From Laspinema olomoucense D3b (GTDB lineage Bacteria; Cyanobacteriota; Cyanobacteriia; Cyanobacteriales; Laspinemataceae): a DNA stretch of 64,000 nt. The position numbers and the translations under genes are program-made. Positions 1 to 9,221 of the stretch are shown here, piece after piece. The number at the start of each line of letters is the position of its first letter. Position 1 is the stretch's first letter. The notes beneath the pieces are model-generated. The model had not been told where the DNA came from. It made no database searches and worked only from the letters and a program-made list of their open reading frames with translations. The stretch lies in NCBI RefSeq assembly GCF_025370785.1, contig NZ_JAMXFA010000004.1:22696-86695 (forward strand). Direction: 5' to 3'.

Positions 1-267
1 GAGGCGATCGCCTTAATCCAAGAAAGGCAACCGGAAATCCTCCTCAGTGATATCGGAATGCCCGGAGAAGATGGCTATACTTTAATTCGCCAAATTCGCA
101 CTTTACCCCCAGAACAAGGGGGAAAAATTCCCGCTGCCGCTCTCACTGCCTATACTCGCACCGAGGACCGTATTCTCGCCCTCGCTGCCGGATTTCAGAT
201 GCATATCCCCAAACCCATTGACCCTAGGCATTTGGTTGAAGTGGTGGGACAACTGCGGAAAAAATAA
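1..267 (+). CDS. Response regulator receiver domain, C-terminal part (5' end outside window)
   Basis: The frame is open from the first base, so the protein starts upstream of the window. The visible 88 residues match the second half of a CheY-like receiver: SDIGMPGEDG carries the phospho-acceptor Asp, ALTAYT carries the conserved Thr/Ala switch region, and IPKPID carries the invariant Lys-Pro. The protein ends shortly after the last helix, so the receiver is the C-terminal domain. It is therefore either a stand-alone regulator or, more likely in cyanobacteria, the tail of a hybrid histidine kinase; the visible part cannot decide which. It converges on the adenylate cyclase gene. Confidence 0.9.
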   Translation, partial: EAIALIQERQPEILLSDIGMPGEDGYTLIRQIRTLPPEQGGKIPAAALTAYTRTEDRILALAAGFQMHIPKPIDPRHLVEVVGQLRKK

Positions 268-300
268 TCCTGCCCTTAACATCCGGGAGAATTAATCCCC

Positions 301-1656
301 TTAATTCCCCGGGTTTCCAGCCTCAACAACCCCCGGATTTTTCCCAGTCAATAAATAAGTTGTCATTTCTCCCTTCCCCTTAATCAATACTTTCCCCCGT
401 TCCTGAAACAAATACTCGCCTTTCAAAAACTCATAGGTTTCCTGGGTCACTTGAATCGCCCCAGGAATGCCGTGAGATTCCATTCGGGAAGCCAGATTAA
501 CCGTATCTCCCCACAAATCATAAATAAATTTTTTAATGCCAATTACTCCGGCAATTACTGGACCCGTAGCAATGCCGATGCGGATGCGAAAATTCTGCCC
601 AGTTTTTTGGTTAAATGTGGCGATCGCCCGCTGCATATCCAAAGCCATATCAGCAATAGCTTGAGCATGATCCTCCCGAGGTTCCGGCAATCCTGAAACC
701 ACCATATAGGCATCGCCAATGGTTTTAATCTTCTCCAACTGATGCAACTCGGCCAAAGCATCAAACTCCGAGAAAATCTGATTGAGCAATTCCACTAATT
801 CCCAAGGGGAAATATGGGAAGAAAGTTCCGTAAACCCGACAATATCTGCAAACAAAACCGAAACATTCGTGTAACTATCCGCCAAATTTTTGGGATTTTG
901 TTTCAACCGAGTGGCGATCGAGTGGGGTAGAACATTCAGTAATAAACTTTCTGAAAGTTTTTGTTCCTCCTCCAGTTGAGCATAAGCCTCCTCTAAATCC
1001 CACCGGGCTTTAAACTCTGCTTTTTGTAATCGTTCATATAAATAGACTGATAAATTGCCAATAAAACAGACCCAGAAGAAATACAAAGCCATTACGGAAG
1101 GCTTCATCCAAGTTATTGAGTTGCTGAAGGTTACTCCCAGGAGCGAATTTACCCCCAAATAGTACACAAATACACCCAATTGAGCCGCTAGATGAAGATA
1201 CCAACGCACCGGAGTAAACGTCGCCTGCCCGAAAAACATAATCGTCCAAACTAAGAGTTCTGGTTGAGCAACTCCAGACAAAGTACGCTCAATTTGCGGA
1301 AGAACCGTCACCACCCAATAAAAGGCGAGAAAGACTAAACTTGGATATCGGCGACCTAATTTGCTATGCTGAAGTAACAAACATAACAGTAAACTGAGTT
1401 CAATCATCACCTGCGATCGCAACCAGTCCGGCCTAAATTCCTCTGGACGAAACAATAAATTGCTCACTTGTAGCAGACTGGAACTCAAAAAAGCCATCAA
1501 TCCAATCCACAATCCCACATCCAGACGCTTCCGCATAAAACGGTCCCGCCATGCCTCATATTCCGCATCACGGGAGGTATGGGGAGAGAGGGGGGACTTG
1601 AGTATCTTGGTCAGCCGGGACGCTACCGGGTTGTTTTCAAGAAAGTCATGCTGCAT
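301..1656 (-). CDS. Membrane-bound class III adenylate cyclase
   Basis: This 451-residue protein should make cAMP from ATP on the cytoplasmic side of the membrane. About five hydrophobic segments (residues 48-66, 83-97, 105-120, 152-175, 187-208) are followed by a short coiled linker and the NVLP motif seen before many class III cyclase domains. The catalytic domain (about 262-440) keeps both metal-binding Asp residues (D271 in FADIVGF, D315 in IGDAYM). It also has the adenine-specifying pair Lys311 and Asp380 (YDLWGD) and the transition-state residues Asn387 and Arg391. These point to adenylate rather than guanylate cyclase. The membrane part is not one of the well-known named sensor domains, so its signal is unknown. 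The gene is transcribed alone, converging on the receiver gene. Confidence 0.92.
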   Translation of the reverse strand: MQHDFLENNPVASRLTKILKSPLSPHTSRDAEYEAWRDRFMRKRLDVGLWIGLMAFLSSSLLQVSNLLFRPEEFRPDWLRSQVMIELSLLLCLLLQHSKLGRRYPSLVFLAFYWVVTVLPQIERTLSGVAQPELLVWTIMFFGQATFTPVRWYLHLAAQLGVFVYYLGVNSLLGVTFSNSITWMKPSVMALYFFWVCFIGNLSVYLYERLQKAEFKARWDLEEAYAQLEEEQKLSESLLLNVLPHSIATRLKQNPKNLADSYTNVSVLFADIVGFTELSSHISPWELVELLNQIFSEFDALAELHQLEKIKTIGDAYMVVSGLPEPREDHAQAIADMALDMQRAIATFNQKTGQNFRIRIGIATGPVIAGVIGIKKFIYDLWGDTVNLASRMESHGIPGAIQVTQETYEFLKGEYLFQERGKVLIKGKGEMTTYLLTGKNPGVVEAGNPGN

Positions 1657-1780
1657 GAGAGTTTGCCATCCGGTTGAGGGAATTGAATGCCAATCTATTC
1701 TCCTGAGTGTGCCACATTTTGCTCCCAGTAATTAATCTTCTGAGTGTAGCATTATTGGCAAGTCACCCTTTCTGTTGTAA

Positions 1781-1926
1781 AACCCGCACCCTAAAGGGTA
1801 TGGCTATACGGACAAAGCCCGCCTGCGCGGGCTGGTTTATAAAAACTACTTTTTTTGATAAGAACCCCGCACCCTAAAGGGTGGGGCTATACGGACAAAG
1901 CCCGCCTGCGCGGGCTGGTTTATAAA
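1781..1926. repeat. Tandem pair of palindrome-bearing intergenic repeats
   Basis: Two near-identical copies lie about 83 bases apart (from 1781 and from 1864). Each contains the small palindrome ACCCTAAAGGGT, a segment GGCTATACGGACAAAG, and a strong hairpin AGCCCGCCTGCGCGGGCT, then TGGTTTATAAA. A third, more divergent copy lies inverted at 2112-2167. These look like dispersed non-coding cyanobacterial repeats placed between the cyclase and CHAT genes. Confidence 0.8.
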
Positions 1927-1987
1927 CACTAATTTTTCGGTCTGGATTTTGGATGATATAGTAACTTTTAAAACCGCCTTCATTATT

Positions 1988-2075
1988 AGAAACCGGGTTT
2001 CTAACTCCTAGATACCTGGATACGCGATCGCATCCGGACTCGATTAGAAAAACCGGACAAGAAACCCAGTTTTTG
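1988..2075. repeat. Dispersed AGAAACCGGGTTTCT-type palindromes
   Basis: A perfect palindrome AGAAACCGGGTTTCT is at 1988-2002, and degenerate relatives are at about 2045-2056 and 2060-2075. Relatives recur at 16855-16920. This is a short interspersed palindrome, with no coding capacity of its own. Confidence 0.65.
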
Positions 2076-2111
2076 ATACCCAATCCCGTTGCAAAAACTC
2101 GATTTTCTCCA

Positions 2112-2167
2112 TTAGCCCGCGCAGGCGGGCTTCGTCCGTATAGCCCCAGGCTTCAGCCTGCGGGCTT
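2112..2167 (-). repeat. Inverted third copy of the 1781-1926 repeat
   Basis: The segment AGCCCGCGCAGGCGGGCT followed by TCGTCCGTATAGCCCC is the reverse complement of the repeat unit at 1863-1926. It ends three bases before the stop of the CHAT gene and may form a hairpin at the end of that transcript. Confidence 0.7.
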
Positions 2168-2169
2168 GC

Positions 2170-5100
2170 CTATTTAGGAAAGAGACTGGGATTACCAATA
2201 CAAACAAATGCCGCCCAATATTTGACCCCAGCAAAGGGTCGAAAATCATCCGGTTTTGTGCTTAAAATTTTTAACCAGATAGCACTTTCTTCACTATGCT
2301 GCGCAACCTCGTTAATTGCCTCCTCCGTTAACCATTCCGCCCGAATTTTCGCAATAGTAATCTGCTGTAAATAGCGTTGTGCCTCCTCCAATGCCTCAGT
2401 GCGACCCCAATCCGTCTGAAACAAATTGTGATAAAATCGTTCCATTAAAATTGCCGTGGGTACATCGGGAACACTCCACAGACTCATCACCACGGTTTCT
2501 GCACCCGCCACAATAAAAGAGCGCCGTAATCCCAGTACCCCCTCACCAATGGTCTGATCTCCCAAGGCTGTATTACAAGCCGATAGCACCACCAACCGAG
2601 TCCCGGTTAAATCCACCTGGAATGCACCCTGTGCCGTCAACACCCCCTCCTCCGCCGGTTCCGGCAAAATGCCCCCTTGCCGCGCCGTATTCGCCCCAGC
2701 CAAGGCTAAACCGGATCGCGTCATCGGGTCCTGGAACTCCACCCGGTATCGACTGCGAACCGATAACGGCATCCCTGGGGTTGTCTCACTTCCCAGAATT
2801 TGTGGCAACATTCCCCAGTCTGGGGGAGTTTGGTCAATGGGGAGAAAATAACCGTGCGTGGCAATATGGACAATTTTGGGCGATCGACACCGAGACAGCA
2901 AGGATTTTACCGCCTGGGCTTCTGTATAGAGAGGAACGCCCAATAATTCAGCTATCAACTTTCCTTCAATTTGCGTCCCTGGCAGCTTGGTAAAGACTTC
3001 ACCGGGACCCTCTCCCAACTCCCGCAATAACGATCGCACTTCCTCAGAAACGGGGGAGGCGGGTTGAGTCGGTTGAATCGGGATGGGTTGACTCCTAAAG
3101 GAGTCACTACGAACGTTTGTAGTAACCCCTTCAGGGGTTATCGGTTGAGTCACCTGGCGATCGTACTCTCGCGCTTGTTTCTCAAACTGGTGTAAGCGAT
3201 CGCCATAGGAAGCATTGTGGACCACCACCGCCAACCAAAGTATCCCGAAAACCAGCAGCAAAATTGCCATCGGAAAGACAGCTAATAAGATGAAATAGGA
3301 GAGAAACGCGATCGCCCCTGCCACTGCTAACATCATCTCCTGGGCGATCGGTTGCGGCTGCTTGGGCGGTTTTAATCCCTTGATTTGGGGCGGTGGGGGA
3401 GTCATCTCCTGGGCGATCGCTTGCGGCAGATTGGGCAGTTTTAATCCCTCCACCCGCAAATTATAATCGGGATTGGCAATCACTAACGAGTCCGTATAGT
3501 TCACGGGAATCGGGAACTGGAACCGCAACAAATCTCGCCCCACACTCAGATAGCGCAACCCATACTCATCCATCAAATAGGCTGTTCCCTCCTGGGACAA
3601 AATCCCAAAAGGCAGGGTGGTCAATTCCCCATCGGGAGCAATATATACTGTCTGATAGTCTTGCAGATAGCGTTTCAGGGGGACAATCAGCGTTTGATAC
3701 AATTCCTGCCCTTCCGAGGTGGTGTAGAGCATTGGGGAAACCGGGTCAGGTGCTTTTCCCACGGGGGTTTTGTCCTTCGGTAAGTTAAACGCCATGTCGC
3801 GATCGGGGTGAGACTGTTCCTTGTCAGAAACCGAGAGGCGGAATGTCTGACAGAGGCGATCAATCTCGTCTGCCTCCCCTAAATCAATCATTTCCACCCC
3901 TGCCGCCTCTCCTGCGGGTAACACAAACGCCAGATATCGCGCTGGAAACCATTGTTTATCCCCATGCGCTTTCACTGCCTTGAAATTAAAGACATAAAAT
4001 CGCACAAACTCCACCAGAGTTGACCCCTTGGGGAGAGCTTGGGCGATCGCCTCCCGACTGGCATGATTCAAGTGCATTTGCAGGTTCATCTCCGGCATTT
4101 GACGACTCAGCGATCGTTCCACCTCCTCACGTTCCTGGGTGACCCTTGCCAATTCTGCCCGATAACCGGACAACCGTTCCCCGGATTGATTCTGCATCTG
4201 GGTCGTCAAAAAGCTCACTTGCTGAATCAATTGGCGCAATTTCTCAAATTCCGGCATCAGGTGCGGGTAACGTCCGGAGAAGATGAGCGATCGCAGCAAT
4301 AAACCCGCCTCCGTCGCCAACCCCTTGCGCCGCAACACCAAATCCAACGCCGCTTGTTTCGCTGTTGCCTCCTCCGGCAAATATTGGGTAATTAGAGAGA
4401 GAAATATCTCTAACTGCCAATAGTTTTGCTGCATATATTCCAGGCGTTGCCTGTCACTGCTGATAGATAAGATTTCACCAATCGTCCGGTTTTGAATTTG
4501 GGTTGCCTGCTGCATGAGTTGGAATGCTTCTTGAGGGCGATCGGTTGCCGCCATGAGTGCAGCTAAATGGTACAAACTGGCGGCATAGTCTGGATGATTC
4601 TCACCCAACTGCACCTTCCGAATCTCCATTGCTTGCCGGTTAAAGGTTTTAGCATCGGTAAACCGCCCCATTGCCCGATACAGTTCCGCTGAACTGTACA
4701 AACTGTGGGCATAGTCGGGATGATTCTCACCCAATTGCAGCTTTTCAATCTCGATTGCTTGCCGGAAAAGGGGTTCAGATTCCGTAAACCGCCCCATTGC
4801 CAGGTACAGTCCCGCCAAATTGTTCAAACTGCCAGCATAGTCGGGATGATTCTCACCCAACTGCACTCTCCTAATCTCCATTGCTTGCCGCAAAAGGGGC
4901 TCAGATTCCGTAAACTGCCCCATTGCATGGTACAGTAGCGCCAAATTGTTCAAACTTTGGGCATAGTTGAGATGATTCTCACCCAACTGAACCTGACGAA
5001 TCTCCATTGCTTCCCGGTGAAGGGGTTCGGCATCCGTCAACCGCCCCATTTTCCGGTACAGTTCCGCCAAATTATTCAAACTGGTGGCATAGTCGGGATG

Positions 5101-7002
5101 ATTCTCACCCAACTGCTCCTTCTCAATCTCTATTGCTTGCCGGTAAAGGGACTCAGATTCCGTAAACCGTCCCATTGCATGGTACAGTGCCGCCAAATTG
5201 TTTAAACTGGTGGCATAGTCGGGATGATTCTCACCCAACTGCACTCTCCTAATCTCCATTGCTTCCCGGTAAAAAGGTTCAGCTTCCGTAAACCGCCCCA
5301 TTTCATAGTACAGTCCCGCCAAATTGTTCAAACTTTGGGCATAGAGGGGATGATTCTGACCCAACTGCACCTGACGAATCTCCATTGCTTGTTGCACAAG
5401 AGGTTCAGCATCCGTCAACCGCCCCATTTTCCGGTACAGTGACGCTAAATTGTTCAAACTGTGGGCATAGCTTGGATGATTCTCACCCAACTGAACCTGA
5501 CGAATCTCCATTGCTTCCCAGTAAAAAGGTTCAGCTTCCGTAAACCGCCCCATTTTCTGGCACAGTGACGCTAAATTGTTCAAACTGTCGGCATAGTCGG
5601 GATGATTCTCACCCAACTGAACCTGACGAATCTCCATTGCTTGCCGGTAAAGCGGTTCAGCTTCCGTCAACTGCCCCATTTCCTGGCACAGTAACGCTAA
5701 ATTGTTCAAACTTTGGGCATAAAGGGGATGATTCTCACCCAACTGAACCTGACGAATCTCCATTGCTTGCCGGTAAAGTGGTTCAGCTTCCGTAAATCGC
5801 CCCCTTTCATAGTACAGTAGCGCCAAATTGTTCAAACTTTGAGCATAGTCGGGATGATTCTCGCCCAACTGAACCTGACGAATCTCCATTGCTTGCCGGT
5901 GAAGCGGTTCAGCTTCCGTCAACCGCCCCATTTTCCGGTACATTTCCGCCAAATTGTTCAAACTGGTGGCATAGTCGGGATGATTCTCACCCAACTGCAC
6001 CTTCTGAATCTCCATTGCTTGCCGGTGAAGGGTTTCAGATTCCGTAAATCGCCCCATTGAATCGTATAGTGTTGCCAACCCGCTCAAACTGGTAGCATAG
6101 TCGGGATGATTCTCCCCCAACTGTGCCTTCCAAATCTCCATTGCTTGCCAGTAAAGGGGTTCAGCTTCCGTCAACCGCCCCATTTCCCGGTACAGTAACG
6201 CCAAGTTGTCCAAACTGGCAGCATAGCTGGGATGATTCTGACCCAACTGCACCTTCTGAATCTCCATTGCTTGCCAGTAAAGGGGTTCAGCTTCCGTAAA
6301 CCGCCCCATTTCATAGTACAGTCCCGCCAAATTGTTTAAACTGGTGGCATAGCTGGGATGATTCTGACCCAACTGCACCTTGCGAATCTCCATTGCTTCC
6401 CGGTAAAAAGGTTCAGCTTCCGTAAACCGCCCCATTTTCTGGCACAGTGACGCTAAATTGTTCAAACTGTCGGCATAGTCGGGATGATTCTCACCCAACT
6501 GCACTCTCCTAATCTCCATTGCTTGCCGGAAAAGGGGTTCAACTTCCCTCAACCGTCCCATTTCATAGTACAGTCCCGCCAAATTGTTTAAACTGGCGGC
6601 ATAGCTGGGATGATTCTGACCCAGCTGTACCTTCCGAATCTCCATTGCTTGCCGGAAAAGGGGTTCAGCTTCCGTCAACCGCCCCATTTCATAGTACAGT
6701 CCCGCCAAATTGTTCAAACTGGTGGCATAGCTGGGATGATTCTGACCCAACTGCACCTTCCGAATCTCCATTGCTTGTCGCACAAGAGGTTCAGCATCCG
6801 TCAACCGCCGCATTTTTAGGTATAGTTGCCCCAGCATATTTAAGAGCGTGGCATAGTTATGATTATCCGTGCTGAAAGCCAATTTACCCAGTTCACACGC
6901 TTGTTGAGCCAATTGAATCCCTTGCTCATAGTGACCGTTTTCATAGGCTGTTAATGCCTTTTCATACAGAGAATTAACTTCCTCAACTAGATTATCAAAC
7001 AT
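2170..7002 (-). CDS. TPR (kinesin-light-chain type) repeat protein with C-terminal CHAT peptidase domain
   Basis: This 1610-residue protein has a non-repeated TPR start (residues 1-84). It is followed by about 18 tandem 42-residue TPR units (about 85-840) of the form LGENHPDYA..SLNNLA..Y..MGR. A helical linker comes next, then a CHAT (caspase HetF-associated) domain from about residue 985. The catalytic dyad is intact: His in HIATHG (about 1383) and Cys in LSACNTALG (about 1476). Unusually, a long hydrophobic hairpin (about 1219-1260) interrupts the region between the two halves of the CHAT domain and could anchor it in the membrane. CHAT proteases with TPRs are known to act in signalling, and some in defence-triggered proteolysis; the target here is unknown. 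A palindromic repeat lies in frame at 3088-3140. The upstream gene starts only 17 bases away on the other strand. Confidence 0.93.
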   Translation of the reverse strand: MFDNLVEEVNSLYEKALTAYENGHYEQGIQLAQQACELGKLAFSTDNHNYATLLNMLGQLYLKMRRLTDAEPLVRQAMEIRKVQLGQNHPSYATSLNNLAGLYYEMGRLTEAEPLFRQAMEIRKVQLGQNHPSYAASLNNLAGLYYEMGRLREVEPLFRQAMEIRRVQLGENHPDYADSLNNLASLCQKMGRFTEAEPFYREAMEIRKVQLGQNHPSYATSLNNLAGLYYEMGRFTEAEPLYWQAMEIQKVQLGQNHPSYAASLDNLALLYREMGRLTEAEPLYWQAMEIWKAQLGENHPDYATSLSGLATLYDSMGRFTESETLHRQAMEIQKVQLGENHPDYATSLNNLAEMYRKMGRLTEAEPLHRQAMEIRQVQLGENHPDYAQSLNNLALLYYERGRFTEAEPLYRQAMEIRQVQLGENHPLYAQSLNNLALLCQEMGQLTEAEPLYRQAMEIRQVQLGENHPDYADSLNNLASLCQKMGRFTEAEPFYWEAMEIRQVQLGENHPSYAHSLNNLASLYRKMGRLTDAEPLVQQAMEIRQVQLGQNHPLYAQSLNNLAGLYYEMGRFTEAEPFYREAMEIRRVQLGENHPDYATSLNNLAALYHAMGRFTESESLYRQAIEIEKEQLGENHPDYATSLNNLAELYRKMGRLTDAEPLHREAMEIRQVQLGENHLNYAQSLNNLALLYHAMGQFTESEPLLRQAMEIRRVQLGENHPDYAGSLNNLAGLYLAMGRFTESEPLFRQAIEIEKLQLGENHPDYAHSLYSSAELYRAMGRFTDAKTFNRQAMEIRKVQLGENHPDYAASLYHLAALMAATDRPQEAFQLMQQATQIQNRTIGEILSISSDRQRLEYMQQNYWQLEIFLSLITQYLPEEATAKQAALDLVLRRKGLATEAGLLLRSLIFSGRYPHLMPEFEKLRQLIQQVSFLTTQMQNQSGERLSGYRAELARVTQEREEVERSLSRQMPEMNLQMHLNHASREAIAQALPKGSTLVEFVRFYVFNFKAVKAHGDKQWFPARYLAFVLPAGEAAGVEMIDLGEADEIDRLCQTFRLSVSDKEQSHPDRDMAFNLPKDKTPVGKAPDPVSPMLYTTSEGQELYQTLIVPLKRYLQDYQTVYIAPDGELTTLPFGILSQEGTAYLMDEYGLRYLSVGRDLLRFQFPIPVNYTDSLVIANPDYNLRVEGLKLPNLPQAIAQEMTPPPPQIKGLKPPKQPQPIAQEMMLAVAGAIAFLSYFILLAVFPMAILLLVFGILWLAVVVHNASYGDRLHQFEKQAREYDRQVTQPITPEGVTTNVRSDSFRSQPIPIQPTQPASPVSEEVRSLLRELGEGPGEVFTKLPGTQIEGKLIAELLGVPLYTEAQAVKSLLSRCRSPKIVHIATHGYFLPIDQTPPDWGMLPQILGSETTPGMPLSVRSRYRVEFQDPMTRSGLALAGANTARQGGILPEPAEEGVLTAQGAFQVDLTGTRLVVLSACNTALGDQTIGEGVLGLRRSFIVAGAETVVMSLWSVPDVPTAILMERFYHNLFQTDWGRTEALEEAQRYLQQITIAKIRAEWLTEEAINEVAQHSEESAIWLKILSTKPDDFRPFAGVKYWAAFVCIGNPSLFPK
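3088..3140. repeat. Palindromic repeat inserted in frame in the CHAT gene
   Basis: Three adjoining palindromes fill this stretch: GACTCCTAAAGGAGTC (3090-3105), ACTAC...GTAGT (3106-3123) and TAACCCCTTCAGGGGTTA (3123-3140). The layout GTTTGTAGTAAC followed by a hairpin matches the intergenic repeats at 26153, 28839 and 36583. It encodes a linker segment after the transmembrane hairpin, so the protein tolerates it. Confidence 0.6.
4480..6750 (-). repeat. 126-bp tandem repeat encoding the TPR array
   Basis: About 18 head-to-tail 126-base units encode the 42-residue TPRs of the CHAT protein. Neighbouring units are highly similar at DNA level, which indicates recent expansion or homogenisation. 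Unit number is likely to vary between strains and to be prone to assembly error. Confidence 0.9.
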
Positions 7003-7019
7003 TAGTCAACCTCCAATAC

Positions 7020-7505
7020 TTGTGTAAAATAATATTACGTCAGCTCAAAATTTGGCCTATTCCCTTGTCTAATATTCCCGAACCCAACCCCAAACCAACC
7101 AACTCTCTGCCTCCGGACCGATGGGAGCATCTCGATAAGTATGAGCGCAAATATCTCCAAAAAATCATCATAGCCTATGATAAAATTATGGAAGTAACAG
7201 ATGATGTTTATCAAATTGCCAGTCGCTACCGCTTGAGTGTTGAAGAAGTTGAACGGGCGAAAGACTATGCCTTTGGCAGGGGAGTTTCGCTGAATCAGTT
7301 TCTTCCGGACGAAGATATGGCAGCGGCATGGACTAGAATGGCATCAGGACAAGAGATAGACATTGATGAAGTTTTACTCAGACATGAGGTTTTTGAATCT
7401 AATCTAGTCGTCAATCAAGGGATGAATACAGAAAATGCCCACAATCTGGCACAAGCAAGATATCCTTGGTCTGAACTTTTAAAACAAAGGAGATATCATG
7501 AATAA
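7020..7505 (+). CDS. Unknown protein, first gene of an overlapping pair
   Basis: I do not recognise this family. The longest reading starts at a TTG and gives 161 residues. The start is doubtful, because only 17 bases separate it from the divergent CHAT gene; an in-frame TTG at 7065 or an internal ATG are alternatives. The N-terminal 30 residues are Pro-rich. A helical middle section follows, and the C-terminal part has LLRHEVFESNL and AHNLAQARYPW, with His/Glu residues in a pattern reminiscent of small enzymatic or toxin domains; that is only an impression. It overlaps the next gene by eight bases, so the two are probably translationally coupled. Confidence 0.6.
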   Translation: MCKIILRQLKIWPIPLSNIPEPNPKPTNSLPPDRWEHLDKYERKYLQKIIIAYDKIMEVTDDVYQIASRYRLSVEEVERAKDYAFGRGVSLNQFLPDEDMAAAWTRMASGQEIDIDEVLLRHEVFESNLVVNQGMNTENAHNLAQARYPWSELLKQRRYHE

Positions 7506-7923
7506 ATCATCTCTCGAAAAATTTCACCAATCTTTAGAGGTTTGCAAATCTTTAAAAACCATTCAAGGTCAGCGTTCCACTCTTCCTTGTGAAGCCCTCC
7601 ATCTGCTGTGCGAAGTTGCCCAGGATCCATTCGAGTTACTGGATTTGTGCCAACAGCATGATAGCGAGATAGAACTTGCACTCACGGCGATTTCTGACTA
7701 TGCTGCCAGTGTGGATAACTGGAAAGCGGGTGATTGCCCCTTTGGGGTGAAAGACCATTGTAATGTTTTGCACTTTCTCCTGAATGTTCACACCAAACAA
7801 TTTGAGTTTTTTAGAGGCAGGGAAACCTTTACTCCGGAAATCATCTGTGAATTTATTAAAGATTGGAAAGGCATTGATTTGACTCCTTTAATTGCATCTC
7901 GGGAAAAAACATTCGTTGCCTAA
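7498..7923 (+). CDS. Unknown protein, second gene of an overlapping pair
   Basis: This 141-residue soluble protein has an excellent ribosome-binding site (AAAGGAG, seven bases before the ATG) lying inside the end of the preceding gene. It is acidic, mostly helical in appearance, with several Cys residues (CEALHLLCEVAQ, DLCQQHD, GDCPFG, DHCNVLHFL). I do not recognise a family. The tight overlap and shared terminator suggest that it acts with the upstream product; a toxin-immunity arrangement is possible but unproven. Confidence 0.7.
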   Translation: MNKSSLEKFHQSLEVCKSLKTIQGQRSTLPCEALHLLCEVAQDPFELLDLCQQHDSEIELALTAISDYAASVDNWKAGDCPFGVKDHCNVLHFLLNVHTKQFEFFRGRETFTPEIICEFIKDWKGIDLTPLIASREKTFVA

Positions 7924-7947
7924 TCTGCGGTTAGGAACGGTGGCATC

Positions 7948-7981
7948 AACCGGCGGAGATTTAAACACCCGCCGGTTTTTT
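7948..7981 (+). terminator. Rho-independent terminator
   Basis: The stem AACCGGCGG pairs with CCGCCGGTT across a 12-base loop and is followed by TTTTT. It ends the 7020-7923 transcript, and on the opposite side it faces the convergent DUF4384-like gene. Confidence 0.85.
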
Positions 7982-8037
7982 GGGTGACTCCATCGCTACA
8001 AATTGGAACCGATGCCAATTCTATCCATTCCCCTAAA

Positions 8038-8922
8038 TTACTCCACCACCTCAAACTTCTTAGAAAATACCCGGGCATTCCACTGCCGTCCCACCTGCTG
8101 AAATATCTCCCGCAATCGTTCCTCGGTGACGACAATATCTCCCGGTTTATAATTCGGATTCACCCAGGATAACTGAACCGGATGGTCTGTCAGAATTGCC
8201 AGAAAATACTCGTTCCCAATATCCGTATATTGCAAAGAACTCGCTAACGCCTTGATACCGGGAATATGCAGCTTTTTATCTGGCAAAATCTGCGTCTCTG
8301 ACGAAAATGCTAGGGAGGGACAAAGGCAATATCGCTTACCGGATACCCCCTGATTAATCAAGAGCAAATGACCCGTTTCCGGGAAATCCACCTGTAAGGC
8401 ATATTCTTCCCCTTTGTAAATTGTCACCGGGTTTTTCACCCCATTCAAGCACACATCCCGGTCCTGGGATTTTAAATCAATCATCTGCAATTCTTCCATC
8501 GCATAAGTCGCCGTTTCCTCCGCCAATTTCCACCCCTGCCGAGGAAAGTCTATTTCCCACAACCAATCATAAATGATTTGCCAAGGGGATTTGGCATCCG
8601 GATCCTGCTTTTGTCTGCCTGGTTTTCGGGTCAACAAATCAACGGGCACTCCATCCGCTTTCATCGTGTCGCCAAATCGTTCTTTTATCTTTTTGACGAC
8701 TTCTCCTAAAGTTCCAGGCATATTTGTAGCGGCAAAAGTACCATTCAATAAAACGTCCATCTCTTCTGCGACTTTCGCACTGGTTTTATCGCGGTGGAGT
8801 GGATGAAAGCGCAACCCACAGCAGAGGCGCTGGGTATCGTTGCCTTGCTGCCAGATGACTTGGTTGGTGAAGTTGTTGAGGAATCGTTCTTGTAATGAAT
8901 TGTCTGCTGTCAGTGCAATCAT
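8038..8922 (-). CDS. Protein with a C-terminal DUF4384-like domain
   Basis: The 294-residue product starts at an ATG preceded by GGGGAG. The N-terminal two thirds (1-150) are not recognised. Residues about 165-265 resemble DUF4384: a beta strand with ALQVDFPETGHLLLINQG, a Cys-rich stretch, then IPGIKALASS and the NEYFLAILTDHP strand. In cyanobacteria DUF4384 domains are often attached to or encoded beside caspase-like, TPR and kinase signalling proteins, and this gene lies close to the large CHAT gene. It converges on the unknown gene pair. The family match is by eye and needs a profile search. Confidence 0.65.
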   Translation of the reverse strand: MIALTADNSLQERFLNNFTNQVIWQQGNDTQRLCCGLRFHPLHRDKTSAKVAEEMDVLLNGTFAATNMPGTLGEVVKKIKERFGDTMKADGVPVDLLTRKPGRQKQDPDAKSPWQIIYDWLWEIDFPRQGWKLAEETATYAMEELQMIDLKSQDRDVCLNGVKNPVTIYKGEEYALQVDFPETGHLLLINQGVSGKRYCLCPSLAFSSETQILPDKKLHIPGIKALASSLQYTDIGNEYFLAILTDHPVQLSWVNPNYKPGDIVVTEERLREIFQQVGRQWNARVFSKKFEVVE

Positions 8923-9221
8923 GTCTTTTCTCCCCAGGTTTTAAGGGCCACTCCTCTAGGGAAGGGCCGGGTTTATTCCTATCCATACCTTAGCATTATC
9001 TGGGTCTAATAGGGTGTAAAAAATTTCCCACTATGAAAAGTTTTATTTGTTTTTATTTTACATTATTTGCTTTGATTTTCATAGATTTTAATGAATTTAA
9101 TTGGTTTTTGGAAACAACTATTCCTCCAAAAAACAAACCCATATATCTTTTGATTTACAGCCGATTTACATCAATTTAAGCAATCCATTTAATGGGGATA
9201 TAGCCGTTCGGAGTTGAACCC

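Noticed and set aside
4563..6875. Plus-strand frames opposite the TPR array with repeated ILTQL or ESPLLAGK motifs
   Set aside because: They mirror the tandem TPR-coding repeats on the other strand and have no independent coding signal.
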